Under the pieces are notes generated by a model. The model ran no database searches, was not told the origin of the DNA, and worked only from the letters and a program-made list of their open reading frames with translations. Positions 17,778 through 25,747 of a stretch of DNA of 64,000 nt are shown here, in pieces (positions within the stretch are counted from its first letter, which is position 1; the number at the start of each line of letters is the position of its first letter). The translations under genes were made by a program, and so were the position numbers. The stretch is from assembly GCF_019884725.1 (NCBI RefSeq), contig NZ_CP082322.1:1-64000 (forward strand). The letters are read 5' to 3'. Origin of the DNA: Leucobacter tenebrionis (GTDB lineage: Bacteria; Actinomycetota; Actinomycetes; Actinomycetales; Microbacteriaceae).

Positions 17778-17990
17778 ATGTCACTTCTCGCCACGATCGC
17801 CGTCGCCGCCGAAGAGGGGCATCACGTCGTCAATGAGCTGCCGATGCCGGGAATCCTCTACGGTGTCATCGCCTTCGCAGTGTTCACCGCCCTGGCTCTG
17901 GTGACCTTCTCGTTCCGCGACGTCGCGAACCGTCACGCCGAGAAGGCCGAGGCCTACGCGCGCGAGCACGGCGCAGCTCAGCATCACTAG
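17778..17990 (+). CDS. 70-aa single-pass membrane protein, unknown function
   Basis: Short protein with a polar N-terminus (MSLLATIAVAAEEGHHVVNELPMPG), one strong membrane helix (about residues 27-47, ILYGVIAFAVFTALALVTFSF) and a charged tail rich in Ala, Glu and His. The ATG at 17778 has the SD GCAGGGG and lies between proA and nadD. The neighbouring open frame continues upstream into proA, which I reject. Small proteins of this kind at this place are familiar in Microbacteriaceae, but no function is known to me. Confidence 0.75.
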   Translation: MSLLATIAVAAEEGHHVVNELPMPGILYGVIAFAVFTALALVTFSFRDVANRHAEKAEAYAREHGAAQHH

Positions 17991-18002
17991 GACCCGACCT
18001 CG

Positions 18003-18605
18003 GTGACAGCACGACGCCGCATCGGAGTGATGGGCGGCACCTTCGATCCGATTCATCACGGCCACCTGGTCGCGGCGAGTGAGGTTGCGCAGAGCTTCAG
18101 CCTCGATGAGGTCATCTTCGTGCCGACGGGGAGACCGTGGCAGAAGCAGAACGTCTCGCCCAGCGAGCATCGATATCTGATGACGGTCATCGCGACCGCC
18201 TCGAATCCTCGGTTCACCGTGAGTCGCGTCGACGTGGATCGCGCCGGCCCTACGTACACCGTCGACACGCTCCGCGATCTTCGCGCCCAGTACCCCGATG
18301 ACGATCTCTTCTTCATCTCCGGCGCAGACGCGGTCGAGCAGATCATCGGTTGGAAAGACATCGATCAGCTGTGGGATCTGGCCCATTTCATCGCGGTCTC
18401 GCGCCCCGGGCACGAGCTGTCGCTTTCAGGTTTGTCGGGGGAGCACGTAAGCTTATTGGAAGTCCCCGCGTTGGCTATTTCATCTACGGACTGCCGCGCA
18501 CGGGTGGCAAGGGGATATCCGGTGTGGTACCTCGTGCCGGACGGTGTAGTGCAATACATCGCGAAGCACGGTTTATACACCGAGGAAGCGACAGAGAATG
18601 AGTGA
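18003..18605 (+). CDS. nadD: Nicotinate-nucleotide adenylyltransferase
   Basis: Couples nicotinate mononucleotide and ATP to deamido-NAD in NAD synthesis. The 200-aa protein has the nucleotidyltransferase signature [12 protein letters not shown] (11-22), VPTGRPWQK and the C-terminal [10 protein letters not shown], equivalent to ISST.IR. It starts at GTG. It overlaps the next gene by 8 bp. The bases around 18440-18580 are less GC-rich than their surroundings, but the motifs are intact. Confidence 0.96.
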   Translation: MTARRRIGVMGGTFDPIHHGHLVAASEVAQSFSLDEVIFVPTGRPWQKQNVSPSEHRYLMTVIATASNPRFTVSRVDVDRAGPTYTVDTLRDLRAQYPDDDLFFISGADAVEQIIGWKDIDQLWDLAHFIAVSRPGHELSLSGLSGEHVSLLEVPALAISSTDCRARVARGYPVWYLVPDGVVQYIAKHGLYTEEATENE

Positions 18606-20319
18606 GCAGGACGACGAACAGCGACCGCTGACCCGCCGCGAGCGGCGGCTGCGGGAGATGGCCGAAACCGGCGCGCTGGATCTCTCGGAGATCGGGAACA
18701 TCGAGGCGGCGCCGAAGTCGGCGACCCCCGAAGCCGAGGCCCCCGAAGCTGAGATCGAGATCTCGCCGTTCCACGAGGACGGCACTCCGCGAAGCCGTCG
18801 AGAGATGCGCGAGCTGCGGGAGCGCGCGCTCGCTGAGCGTGCCGCGCTGCGCGAAGCGCGCGCGGAGGGTGCCCGGGCTGCTGAGGATACCGACGTTACT
18901 GCTGGCTCCGAGTCGAAGGGCGGCGAGGCGAAGGAGCCCGCCGCACCCGAGGCGGAGGCATCACCCGCTACGGATCGGCCGGACGCCTCCGCGACCGCGA
19001 CCGCCGAGGGCCAGTCGGAGCCTGCTGAGGAGGCCGCACCCGCCGAGGATCTGGCGCCCGCTGAGGAGCCTGTATCCACCGAAGAGCCGACCGTCGAGGC
19101 CGAGCCCGTCCCCGCTCCGATTCCCGCGGTGCGCCCGACGCAGGCCGAGCCCGTGCAGAGCGAGGCGGCGAGTGAGGAGCAGGCTGCTGAGGAACCCGCT
19201 GCTGACGCGAAGGCCGCTGCCGATGCCTCCGTCGAAGAGACGGCGGCCGATGAGGCGGCCGATGCGCCGGATTTCGATACGCTGATCGCGCCGCCGACCG
19301 AGCCCTTCACCGTCGCTGAGCTTCGCGAGGCGGAGACGCCGTCCGGCGAGCCCGAGACCGCCTCCGCTGAGGAGCCCTCGGAGGCCGAGCCTGCCGCGGA
19401 GGAGCCTGCGCCCGCGGAGGAGCCCGCGCCGGCCGCGGAGAAGCCCAAGCGGCGGTTCCCGTGGCAGCGGAAGTCCACGGAAACCGCCGCTGCGGAGAGT
19501 GCCGGGGCGGAGAAGGCCGCCGCTCCCGAGGAGCCGATGAACGCCGAGCCGGAGGTTCCGGCTGCGGAGGTGGAGCCGGAACCGGCCGAAACCGTTCAGC
19601 CGAAGGTCGAGACCGCGGAGGCAGCGGGTGAACCTGCCGCGCAGGAGCCCGTCGCCGATCCCGAGCCGGTCGCCGACGAAGAGGCGGCCGCGATCGCGGA
19701 GATCGCGGACCCCGCCGCGGGTGAGGCCGCTGCAGCGCCCGCCGAGGAGAACCCCTCGCAGAAGACGACCTACTCGTTCCCCGATATCGCCCCTCCGGAG
19801 GAGTGGCGCTCGGTGTTCGACGATCCCTCGTCCCGGAAGGTGCCGGATCAGGGCGGCCAGGGCGGCGATTTCGACGACCTCATCTCTCGCGCGGTCGCGC
19901 AGGAGAGCACGTCGACGACGGCCGGCACCTCGGCGCTGATCCTGCCCGCCATGCCGGAGGACACCGGCGGGCTCGCAGGGCCGATCGGCACCACGGGCGA
20001 ACTGTACGTCACGGGCTCGCTGAAGCTGCCGAAGTCGCTCGGCGAGACGGGCGGGCACTCGGCGTTGCACGACTCGATCGAGATGGACCCCATCACGGGC
20101 GAGGAGACGGGTGATCCCGGCATGACCTCGGAGGGGCCGGCCCCGGTGTCGGCGCGCCACGCCGTGAGCGCGCGAGCCGCGTCGGGTGTGCCGGTGGTCG
20201 CGAAGCCCGCGCGGGAGCGCAGCAAGCTGCCGCTCGTGCTCTCGCTCACGGGTGGAGGGCTGCTCGTCGCAGTCGTCGCTCTCGGAGTCTGGGGCGCGAG
20301 CAACGGGATGTTCGGCTAG
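18598..20319 (+). CDS. Ala/Glu/Pro-rich protein with C-terminal membrane anchor
   Basis: 573 aa of unknown function. The N-terminus is charged ([19 protein letters not shown]). Residues about 40-390 are low-complexity, dominated by Ala, Glu and Pro (for example [19 protein letters not shown]), and one segment around 285 is basic. A more ordered part (about 400-520, with [40 protein letters not shown]-like text) precedes one membrane helix near 545-566 ([21 protein letters not shown]) and a very short tail. A tail-anchored cytosolic protein is the simplest topology. Its start overlaps the nadD stop, so it is likely cotranscribed with nadD and rsfS. Confidence 0.75.
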   Translation: MSEQDDEQRPLTRRERRLREMAETGALDLSEIGNIEAAPKSATPEAEAPEAEIEISPFHEDGTPRSRREMRELRERALAERAALREARAEGARAAEDTDVTAGSESKGGEAKEPAAPEAEASPATDRPDASATATAEGQSEPAEEAAPAEDLAPAEEPVSTEEPTVEAEPVPAPIPAVRPTQAEPVQSEAASEEQAAEEPAADAKAAADASVEETAADEAADAPDFDTLIAPPTEPFTVAELREAETPSGEPETASAEEPSEAEPAAEEPAPAEEPAPAAEKPKRRFPWQRKSTETAAAESAGAEKAAAPEEPMNAEPEVPAAEVEPEPAETVQPKVETAEAAGEPAAQEPVADPEPVADEEAAAIAEIADPAAGEAAAAPAEENPSQKTTYSFPDIAPPEEWRSVFDDPSSRKVPDQGGQGGDFDDLISRAVAQESTSTTAGTSALILPAMPEDTGGLAGPIGTTGELYVTGSLKLPKSLGETGGHSALHDSIEMDPITGEETGDPGMTSEGPAPVSARHAVSARAASGVPVVAKPARERSKLPLVLSLTGGGLLVAVVALGVWGASNGMFG

Positions 20320-20357
20320 GCCCCGAGCGATTCCCGATCGATTTCTCGATTGCGGGC

Positions 20358-20813
20358 GTGAGCTCGCCGAACGAAGGAAACACACTGAAGACTGAAGTGA
20401 ACCAGACCCGCGACGTGCTGTCGGATCTGCGCATCGCGGTTCGCGCCGCCGACGAGAAGGGTGCGACCGCTCCCGTCGCGCTCGAGGTGACGGAGCAGTT
20501 CGGCCTCGCCGACGTGTTCCTGATCGTGACCGGTAGCGTCGAGCGCAACGTGCAGGCGATCTCGGATGCCATCGAGGATGCGCTGAACGCAGCCGGCGTG
20601 CGCACTGTGCGGCGCGAGGGCCGCGAGAGCGGACGATGGGTGCTGCTCGATTTCGGAGACCTCATCGCGCACGTCTTCCATCAGGAGGAGCGCGACTTCT
20701 ATCAGCTCGAGCGTCTCTGGCAGGACTGCCCGGTAATCGAGGTCGGTCCGATGCTCGAGGCTGCCGACGAGACGGCGCGGGTCGATGCGGCCGACGCCGA
20801 GGGTGGCGAGTGA
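20358..20813 (+). CDS. rsfS: Ribosomal silencing factor RsfS
   Basis: Binds L14 and blocks subunit joining when nutrients are scarce. It has the core RsfS fold (DLRIAVRAADEKGATAPVALEVTEQFGLADVFLIVTGSV, GRWVLLDFGDLIAHVFHQEERDFYQLERLWQD) and an acidic C-terminal tail. The start is unclear. The GTG at 20358 has a poor SD, a CTG at 20385 has GAAGGA at a good distance, and the GTG at 20397 lies too far from that SD. I give the longest form, but a CTG start is plausible. It follows the membrane-anchored protein gene by 38 bp. Confidence 0.93.
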   Translation: MSSPNEGNTLKTEVNQTRDVLSDLRIAVRAADEKGATAPVALEVTEQFGLADVFLIVTGSVERNVQAISDAIEDALNAAGVRTVRREGRESGRWVLLDFGDLIAHVFHQEERDFYQLERLWQDCPVIEVGPMLEAADETARVDAADAEGGE

Positions 20814-20914
20814 CTCGAGGTGCGCGACGCGCCCGGGATTGGGCGATTTGCGCACCGCACCCAGTGTCGGTGTAAGGTAGAAGAGTTGTCGGGGGAGCAC
20901 TTCTCCGACTCCAA

Positions 20915-20990
20915 GGGTCTGTGGCGCAGCTGGTAGCGCACCTGCATGGCATGCAGGGGGTCAGGGGTTCGAGTCCCCTCAGATCCACCA
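20915..20990 (+). tRNA. tRNA-Ala (anticodon GGC)
   Basis: 76 nt with acceptor GGGTCTG (20915-20921) pairing with CAGATCC (20980-20986) with one wobble. The anticodon loop ATGGCAT gives GGC (codon GCC), the T-loop is TTCGAGT, and the 3' CCA is encoded (ACCA 20987-20990). It sits at the border of the accessory pocket that follows. Confidence 0.95.
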
Positions 20991-20998
20991 CGAGAACA

Positions 20999-21040
20999 AA
21001 GCCCCTGATCAGACATCTCATGTCGGGTCAGGGGCTTTGT
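20999..21040 (+). terminator. Terminator after tRNA-Ala
   Basis: AAAGCCCCTGA pairs with TCAGGGGCTTT at the outer stem. An imperfect inner stem (GACAT/ATGTC) lies between, and TTGTT follows. Confidence 0.75.
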
Positions 21041-21049
21041 TCATGCCTG

Positions 21050-21262
21050 CGCCCAGCAGGTGCTCCTGCTGGGTGAGCTTCCACATGTTGGGCTGCTCGC
21101 CCTCCCAGGGTCGGGATCCTTCGTGGTGTCCGAGCCGAGTCCACCAGCAATTACCGACTCGATCCGCCACCTCCTGGCTGATGAGGTCGGCGGCCCAGCC
21201 GTTCATCGATCCGTAGCCCGTCGCGTAGACGACGAGATCGGCGGGCAGCTCTGAAGTCAGTC
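21050..21262 (-). pseudogene. C-terminal remnant of a flavin-containing monooxygenase
   Basis: On the minus strand the frame reads LPADLVVYATGYGSMNGWAA and DLISQEVADRVGNCW. It continues in a different frame with GLGSDTTKDPD and returns to the first frame with PWEGEQPNMWKLTQQE. Together these rebuild the C-terminus of a FAD/NADPH-dependent monooxygenase (ATGY motif, then the conserved WGLGSxTxKDPGPWEGEQxNMWKPTQQE-like stretch). At least two frameshifts break it and the N-terminal nine-tenths are missing. It is dead DNA next to tRNA-Ala. An open frame covers the region (21018-21299), but it is not a functional gene. Confidence 0.7.
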
Positions 21263-21637
21263 GAAATCCGGGCGCAGGCCTTCGGGAAGAGAATCCCAAG
21301 TGTCTGGAGTCAGTCGCCAGCGGCCCGCATCGTTATCCTCGAAGGTCACCTGGCACTCCCCGCTCGTCTTGTCGAACTGCAGCAGCATGCTGACGGGTAG
21401 CGGCTCTTCGGGCTGATATCGACTGTCGGTGTACGTTTTCACGACCGGTCCGATGTCGTACGGTGACGCGGTTACGGACGTGTACGCGCCGACGTCGTCG
21501 TAGACGAACCCGGTCACCCTGTTGACGCCCTCGGAGTCGAATCCGAGGATCATTGACATCGATTCCCAATCCTCAGGCGCTTTGCGCATGTGCTCGATCA
21601 GGGCGCGCACCAGATTCGCCGTCACATCTTCATTCAT
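21257..21637 (-). CDS. Hypothetical 126-aa acidic protein, possibly immunity-like
   Basis: Soluble, acidic and without signal or membrane segments. It reads MNEDVTANLVRALIEHMRKAPEDWESMSMI, then a beta-rich middle (VNRVTGFVYDDVGAYTSVTA), then MLLQFDKTSGECQVTFEDNDAGRWRLTPDTWD and DSLPEGLRPDF. The alternation of a short N-terminal helix and beta strands with a final aromatic/acidic tail recalls small immunity proteins of polymorphic toxins (the YezG/DUF600 type), but I cannot confirm this, and no toxin gene is next to it. The SD GAGGAGT precedes the ATG. Its stop abuts the monooxygenase remnant, suggesting past deletion. Confidence 0.55.
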   Translation of the reverse strand: MNEDVTANLVRALIEHMRKAPEDWESMSMILGFDSEGVNRVTGFVYDDVGAYTSVTASPYDIGPVVKTYTDSRYQPEEPLPVSMLLQFDKTSGECQVTFEDNDAGRWRLTPDTWDSLPEGLRPDFD

Positions 21638-21759
21638 CGGGACTCCTCAAACATGTACTTTATGACTCGATGCACCCGCGAAGCACTGTACTTCTCGACG
21701 ATCAATCAATCCAGGGAACTTCACGACTCCGCTCTGATGTCGGGTTCCAATCTCGCTGC

Positions 21760-22248
21760 TTAGTCCTCCCAGGCGGTGCAGGTCATGGTTCCCTCGAGGG
21801 TGGCCGAGCCCAGCCTGGTTCTGTCGAACGTCACGCTGTCGTCGCCGACGGCCACGCCGTCGGGATCGTTCGCCTTGTATGGGCGCCCCTGCTCGATCTT
21901 GACCATGACGAAGCGGTCGCCCTCGGCCTCGACCAGCGGCAGTCCGTTGTTCGTCTTCCCGATGATGTGCTGGAGCTTGCCCACCTCCCCGGAGCAGTAG
22001 ACGTCGGTGGGTTCGATGATGACGGTCTTCTCACCGGTATCGAGAACCAGCTTCGGCTCAGCGGAATCGTCATCGGATTCGGGGTCCCCGGTCGGTGCTG
22101 CCCCGGCGGTGTCCTCCGCGGCTTGTCGACTCTGGGACTGCGTGTCCTCAGTTCGCGGCTGTTCGGAGTCGTTCGAGGCGGATCCGGAGCATCCGCTCAG
22201 AGCGAGGAGCCCAGCGAGGGCAGCGGCACTGATCCATCGGAATCGCAT
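21760..22248 (-). CDS. LpqH-like lipoprotein
   Basis: 162-aa exported lipoprotein. The signal peptide MRFRWISAAALAGLLALSGC ends in the lipobox LSGC, with C20 as the lipidation site. A Ser/Gln/Asp/Glu-rich spacer (about 21-70) follows, then a beta-rich domain (about 75-162) with a cysteine in VYCSGEVGKL and another in the final MTCTAWED that probably form a disulfide. This two-Cys layout with a GVAVGD motif resembles the mycobacterial 19-kDa LpqH family. I start at the ATG of MRFRW rather than 30 bp upstream. The function is unknown; it is membrane-anchored and faces outward. Confidence 0.7.
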   Translation of the reverse strand: MRFRWISAAALAGLLALSGCSGSASNDSEQPRTEDTQSQSRQAAEDTAGAAPTGDPESDDDSAEPKLVLDTGEKTVIIEPTDVYCSGEVGKLQHIIGKTNNGLPLVEAEGDRFVMVKIEQGRPYKANDPDGVAVGDDSVTFDRTRLGSATLEGTMTCTAWED

Positions 22249-22357
22249 CGGTCCATTATGGCCGACGACCTCGGGCACGCGGTGCGAATCATCCGGTCAG
22301 GAAACCTGCACAGGAACTCGGCAAAATGTACGAACCACAGGAAAGGAGACAGGGACC

Positions 22358-22633
22358 ATGAGCCTTACCAGCAAGCAGTACGGCTTCGATGTCGGCGGAA
22401 CCTGGGTGGAGATCCGCGGCGTCACGAAGGCCACGAACCCCGAGTGGAGCCTCGTTATCGATGACGAGGTCGTGGACTCGCAGAAGAAGACGGGCGAGTT
22501 TGCGTTGAGCGGCGAGCTTCCCGGCGGAAAGATGCTCACCGCTCACATCGATCAGGGCAGCCTCGGCAACGTCGACGTGCTCGTGACCGTCGATGGGGTC
22601 AGGGTTCAGAAACTCTCGGGCTTTCTGCTCTGA
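22358..22633 (+). CDS. 91-aa beta-rich protein of unknown function
   Basis: Starts MSLTSKQYGFDVGGTW after a strong SD (GAAAGGAGAC). It contains no signal or membrane segment. Alternating polar and hydrophobic residues (WSLVIDDEVVDSQ, GEFALSGELPGGKM, VDVLVTVDGVRVQKLSGFLL) predict an all-beta fold, faintly like the FAIM1-type sandwich. Divergent from the lipoprotein gene, with about 110 bp between. The reading frame extends far upstream, but the SD fixes this start. Confidence 0.6.
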   Translation: MSLTSKQYGFDVGGTWVEIRGVTKATNPEWSLVIDDEVVDSQKKTGEFALSGELPGGKMLTAHIDQGSLGNVDVLVTVDGVRVQKLSGFLL

Positions 22634-22694
22634 GGAGCGCGCCTCAACGACGAATCGCCACTCCGATGCGGGGATAACGAAACAGATATTCCCT

Positions 22695-22721
22695 AGGTAC
22701 TGTTCCAGCGGTACAGTACCT
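22695..22721. promoter_or_regulatory. Perfect 9-bp palindrome at the start of the membrane protein-PadR unit
   Basis: AGGTACTGT (22695-22703), a 9-bp spacer and ACAGTACCT (22713-22721) form a perfect inverted repeat ending 2 bp before the ATG at 22724. TACAGT inside the right arm is a -10-like hexamer 7 nt before the ATG, so a bound repressor would block a leaderless promoter. The PadR protein encoded next is the natural candidate. Confidence 0.7.
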
Positions 22722-22723
22722 AT

Positions 22724-23176
22724 ATGGATACCACCGTCTCACCCCCGAATACCGTCAACGCGCGCACGCTTCTGCTGCCATACGCGCTCACGCTCGTGGT
22801 CGCGATGGGAATCGTCCAAGCGGTGATCGCCCTGACGGGCGGTCGCATCACCCTGCTCGCGATCATCCTCACCGCTGTCGTCGCGCTCGGGATCGTCGTC
22901 TGGCTGCTGGCCAACTACCGGGCACTGACCCGAGTCCGTTTCGGAGTGGCCGTCGCTCATGCGCTGGCCTTCGTCACCGTGACGACCTCGTTCAACGCGC
23001 ATGCGGCACTGCGCGCCTTCATCCTCGGCTCCGGACCCGAAGGCTTCGAGACCGTCTCCCGCGACCTGCTGGCGACCCCGTGGTTCGGGGCGACGCTCGT
23101 CATGAGCGCCGCCTGGGGGATCGGGCTACTCATCCACCTGGTCGGCGTGGTCCTCGGCCGCGGCTGGGAGGATTGA
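22724..23176 (+). CDS. Small four-helix membrane protein (paired with PadR regulator)
   Basis: 150 aa with four predicted membrane helices (about 16-38, 44-64, 75-97 and 117-141) and no recognisable catalytic motif. The ATG at 22724 has no SD and lies 7 nt after a -10-like sequence, consistent with leaderless translation. It shares its transcript with the PadR gene 3 bp downstream. Such membrane protein-PadR pairs often travel with ABC exporters, as here. Function unknown. Confidence 0.7.
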   Translation: MDTTVSPPNTVNARTLLLPYALTLVVAMGIVQAVIALTGGRITLLAIILTAVVALGIVVWLLANYRALTRVRFGVAVAHALAFVTVTTSFNAHAALRAFILGSGPEGFETVSRDLLATPWFGATLVMSAAWGIGLLIHLVGVVLGRGWED

Positions 23177-23179
23177 GGC

Positions 23180-23545
23180 ATGAATCCGACGCATCCGGGC
23201 GAGAACGAAGAGTGGATGAGCGGCCGGATCGAGTCGTGGGTCGAGACCTACAAGAAGGCCATGCTCACCCCGGTCATTCTGCGCTTGGTCGCGATTCATC
23301 AGCCCGTCACCATTGCCACGCTCCTGGCCGATCTGACTGCCCGTACCGGATGGCAGATCACCGAACGGGGCCTGTATCGCACCGTGAAGCGTCTCCAGGA
23401 TTCCGGCTTCCTCACCAGCGACGATGTGGCCGCACCCCGCACCGGGGCCAAGCGCAAAGAGCTCGCCCTGTCAGATCTCGGCGCCCGGTTCCTCGAGGGC
23501 ATCGACGCCAACCTCGTCCAGCTTCCCGAGAACAGTTCCCATTAG
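23180..23545 (+). CDS. PadR-family transcriptional regulator
   Basis: 121-aa DNA-binding protein. The winged helix covers about 25-105: MLTPVILRLVAIHQPVTIATLLADL, then TGWQITERGLYRTVKRLQDSGFLTSD with the recognition helix, then a wing with KRKELALSDLGARFLEGI. It lacks the long C-terminal dimerisation helix of class 1 PadR proteins and fits the short class. It lies directly after the membrane protein and tail-to-tail with the ABC exporter genes. A 10-bp part of the palindrome before its operon recurs before those exporter genes, so it may control both. Confidence 0.85.
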   Translation: MNPTHPGENEEWMSGRIESWVETYKKAMLTPVILRLVAIHQPVTIATLLADLTARTGWQITERGLYRTVKRLQDSGFLTSDDVAAPRTGAKRKELALSDLGARFLEGIDANLVQLPENSSH

Positions 23546-23560
23546 AAAGCCGGGCTCATC

Positions 23561-24904
23561 TCACTCGCCTCTCTCCGGCGCTTCGAGCACGCGCTCGAGC
23601 ACCGGCCGGGTGACGGAGACGCCCGCGCGGATCAGCAGCAGGCCGAGCAGCAGCACGAGGAGGATCGCGAGGCCGAAGAGCGGTGCGACGATCACCGCGA
23701 CGGCCACGATGAAGAAGGTCACGGCCACAGCAGCGACCGCCGAGCCGATCACCGCGATGTTCGCGCATGTCATGACCCGTAGACGGCGCATCCGATCGAT
23801 CTCTGATCGGGGCATGCCGATCCGGTCGAGCGCCACGTGGAGCTCGCGATTCTCCAGGATCGCGGCGGTCTGCGTGATCGCGACCTGGCACGCGACCACG
23901 AGAAATGAGACTCCGACGAGGGCGAGCAGCATCGTGCGCGCGTCGGCGAACATCAGCAGCTGATCCCGAGTCATCACCTGCCGACTGGCGCTGCGGCTGA
24001 TCGTGTCGAGGCACCCCAGCAGCGAACCCGCCGGGATCAGGATGAACGTCGCCAGGGCCAGCGCTGAGACGCTGCGCCATGCAGCCCGGGGGTCGTCTTG
24101 GATGCCGCGCACGGCGACGAGTCTCGCCGGGTCGGAGGTCCGGGCGCCCATCCGTCGGGAGACGGATGCGAGAACGAACGGCCCGGCGACGCCGAGCACG
24201 GCCATCACCGCCAGCACGACCGCGGTCAGTGCGCCGAGGAGCACGATCACGCCCCATCCCGGCGACATCAGCTGCGTGACGAGCACCGCGGCGCCGAGCA
24301 CCACGAGCGCGATGACGACACGGAACCGGCTCATCCGCGGCGCGTCCTGACGCGTGCGCACCCCGAGCGGCGAGAGCACGACCCGGCGCAGCCCGAGCAT
24401 CGCGCTCAGCGCCGCGATCAGCACGAGCGCGGGAGGGATCGCGGCCGCCAGCCACCAGGGCGGCCACAGCTCCGAGGCACGCAGGCTTTCGCCGTGCACG
24501 GGGAGCAGGGCGAGCGCGAACGGCAGCAGCGCGGAGAGCGCTGTGCCGATGAGGACGCCGAGGCCGGCGATGACCGTGACTTCGGCGACGGCCAGACGGC
24601 GCACCCGCCCGGCACCGACCCCGAGCAGCCGCAGCGTCGCGAGCCGGTCGTCGCGGCTGCGCGCGGCGAGTCTGGCGGTCCCGGTGCCGAGCGTGATCAG
24701 CGGCACGACGAGCAGCGCGACGAGCCCGAACGCGAGCACCCGGTACCCGATCTCGTCGGTAGCGGCGTTCCAGAACGCGAAGGCGAGCATCGCGACGGCG
24801 AACGCGAGCAGGGCGGTGACGCCGGACGCGAAGATCTGCAGCCCGGTGATCGCCGCCGAGGCGCGATGCGGGCGGATCAGCAGGAGTGCGGCGTGCGGGT
24901 TCAT
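23561..24904 (-). CDS. FtsX-type ABC transporter permease
   Basis: 447-aa inner-membrane protein with eight to ten hydrophobic segments in two FtsX-like halves; both have the pattern of one N-terminal helix, a domain and three helices. Identifiable segments include LQIFASGVTALLAFAVAMLAFAF (about 21-43), FGLVALLVVPLITLG and the C-terminal IVAPLFGLAILLVLLLGLLLI. RLATLRLLGVGAGRVRRLAVAEV and ALDRIGMPRSEIDRMRRLR are the coupling helices. Its ATG overlaps the ATPase stop (ATGA). It probably exports a peptide, lipid or drug, as MacB/BceB-type permeases do, but lacks the large BceB extracellular domain. Confidence 0.85.
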   Translation of the reverse strand: MNPHAALLLIRPHRASAAITGLQIFASGVTALLAFAVAMLAFAFWNAATDEIGYRVLAFGLVALLVVPLITLGTGTARLAARSRDDRLATLRLLGVGAGRVRRLAVAEVTVIAGLGVLIGTALSALLPFALALLPVHGESLRASELWPPWWLAAAIPPALVLIAALSAMLGLRRVVLSPLGVRTRQDAPRMSRFRVVIALVVLGAAVLVTQLMSPGWGVIVLLGALTAVVLAVMAVLGVAGPFVLASVSRRMGARTSDPARLVAVRGIQDDPRAAWRSVSALALATFILIPAGSLLGCLDTISRSASRQVMTRDQLLMFADARTMLLALVGVSFLVVACQVAITQTAAILENRELHVALDRIGMPRSEIDRMRRLRVMTCANIAVIGSAVAAVAVTFFIVAVAVIVAPLFGLAILLVLLLGLLLIRAGVSVTRPVLERVLEAPERGE

Positions 24905-25632
24905 GCGTCGGCCTCGATCCGGCCGTCGCGCAGGCGGATGATCCGGTCGCACCGGGACGCGACCTGCGCGTCGTGCGTCACGATCAGCAGTGCGCGTTCG
25001 GCCCCGCGCCCCGCCTCGAGCAGCGCGTCCAGCACGTCGGAGGCGGTGTGAGAGTCGAGGGCGCCGGTCGGTTCGTCGGCGAAGATCAGGCTCGGGGCGG
25101 TGACGAGGGCCCTGGCGATCGCGACGCGCTGCGCCTGGCCGCCGGAGAGCTGCCCGATCCGACGACCGCCGAGACCGGCGAGCCCCAGCCGTCCGAGCTC
25201 GGCGTCGGCGCGTTCGCCTGCCGCGGCGCGGGAGGCTCCCGCGAGCAGCAGCGGCAGCATGACGTTCTCCGCCGCGGTGAGCTCGGGCAGCAGCATCCCC
25301 TGCTGGAATACGAAACCGAAACGCCGCAGCCGGAACGACGACCGCGAGTCCTCTGAGAGGGCGGCCAGGTCGTCGCAGCCGCTGCCGTCGGGGCGGCTCA
25401 GGATCACGGTGCCGCTGTCGGCGGGAAGGATCCCGGCGAGGACGTGCAGCAGCGTGGACTTTCCCGATCCGCTCGGCCCCACGATCGCCACCGACTCGCC
25501 GGGCGCGACCGTGACATCCGCGTTCCTCAGCGCGTGCGTCTGCCCGAAGGACTTGCTCGCGCCCGTGGCACGCAGCAGCCACCTCGCGGCGGTTTTCACG
25601 GCGGCGGGGGTGCGGTCGGTCCCGGTGTTCAT
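24901..25632 (-). CDS. ABC transporter ATP-binding protein (LolD/MacB/BceA type)
   Basis: 243-aa ATPase partner of the overlapping permease. It has Walker [10 protein letters not shown], the Q-loop [24 protein letters not shown], the signature [15 protein letters not shown], Walker [13 protein letters not shown] and the switch VTHD. The ADEPTGALD and AENVMLPLL text is typical of the LolD/MacB family. It is transcribed away from the histidine kinase gene with 248 bp between; this stretch holds candidate operators for the PadR and for the response regulator. The two-component pair may sense the substrate. Confidence 0.9.
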   Translation of the reverse strand: MNTGTDRTPAAVKTAARWLLRATGASKSFGQTHALRNADVTVAPGESVAIVGPSGSGKSTLLHVLAGILPADSGTVILSRPDGSGCDDLAALSEDSRSSFRLRRFGFVFQQGMLLPELTAAENVMLPLLLAGASRAAAGERADAELGRLGLAGLGGRRIGQLSGGQAQRVAIARALVTAPSLIFADEPTGALDSHTASDVLDALLEAGRGAERALLIVTHDAQVASRCDRIIRLRDGRIEADA

Positions 25633-25663
25633 CGGAGCCTCTCAACGTTCGGGGCGATTCAGC

Positions 25664-25673
25664 GGTACTGTTC
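25664..25673. promoter_or_regulatory. Half-site identical to the PadR-operon palindrome, before the ABC exporter
   Basis: GGTACTGTTC at 25664-25673 is identical to 22696-22705 in the palindrome ahead of the membrane protein-PadR genes. It lies 32 bp before the ATPase start on the minus strand, where it would overlap its promoter. Confidence 0.45.
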
Positions 25674-25702
25674 ACGCTAGGGAGCCGCGCCGCGCCGGCG
25701 AC

Positions 25703-25718
25703 ACCACCCACGGGTGGT
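25703..25718. promoter_or_regulatory. Operator-like palindrome ACCACCC-AC-GGGTGGT
   Basis: Perfect 16-bp palindrome in the gap between the divergent ABC ATPase and the histidine kinase. A second copy (25748-25761) is centred 44 bp away, about four helix turns, so both face the same side of the DNA. Confidence 0.65.
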
Positions 25719-25747
25719 ACGTCGGAGGCGGCGCAGCGCACGGAGTT

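Noticed and set aside
20915-22700. Prophage or integrative element at tRNA-Ala
   Set aside because: No integrase, no duplicated tRNA 3' end and no phage genes are visible; only a decayed fragment and orphan genes remain.
23561-25741. A 726-aa fusion protein for the ABC permease
   Set aside because: The part upstream of 24904 is the ATPase gene read in the wrong frame; the ATGA overlap shows two separate genes.
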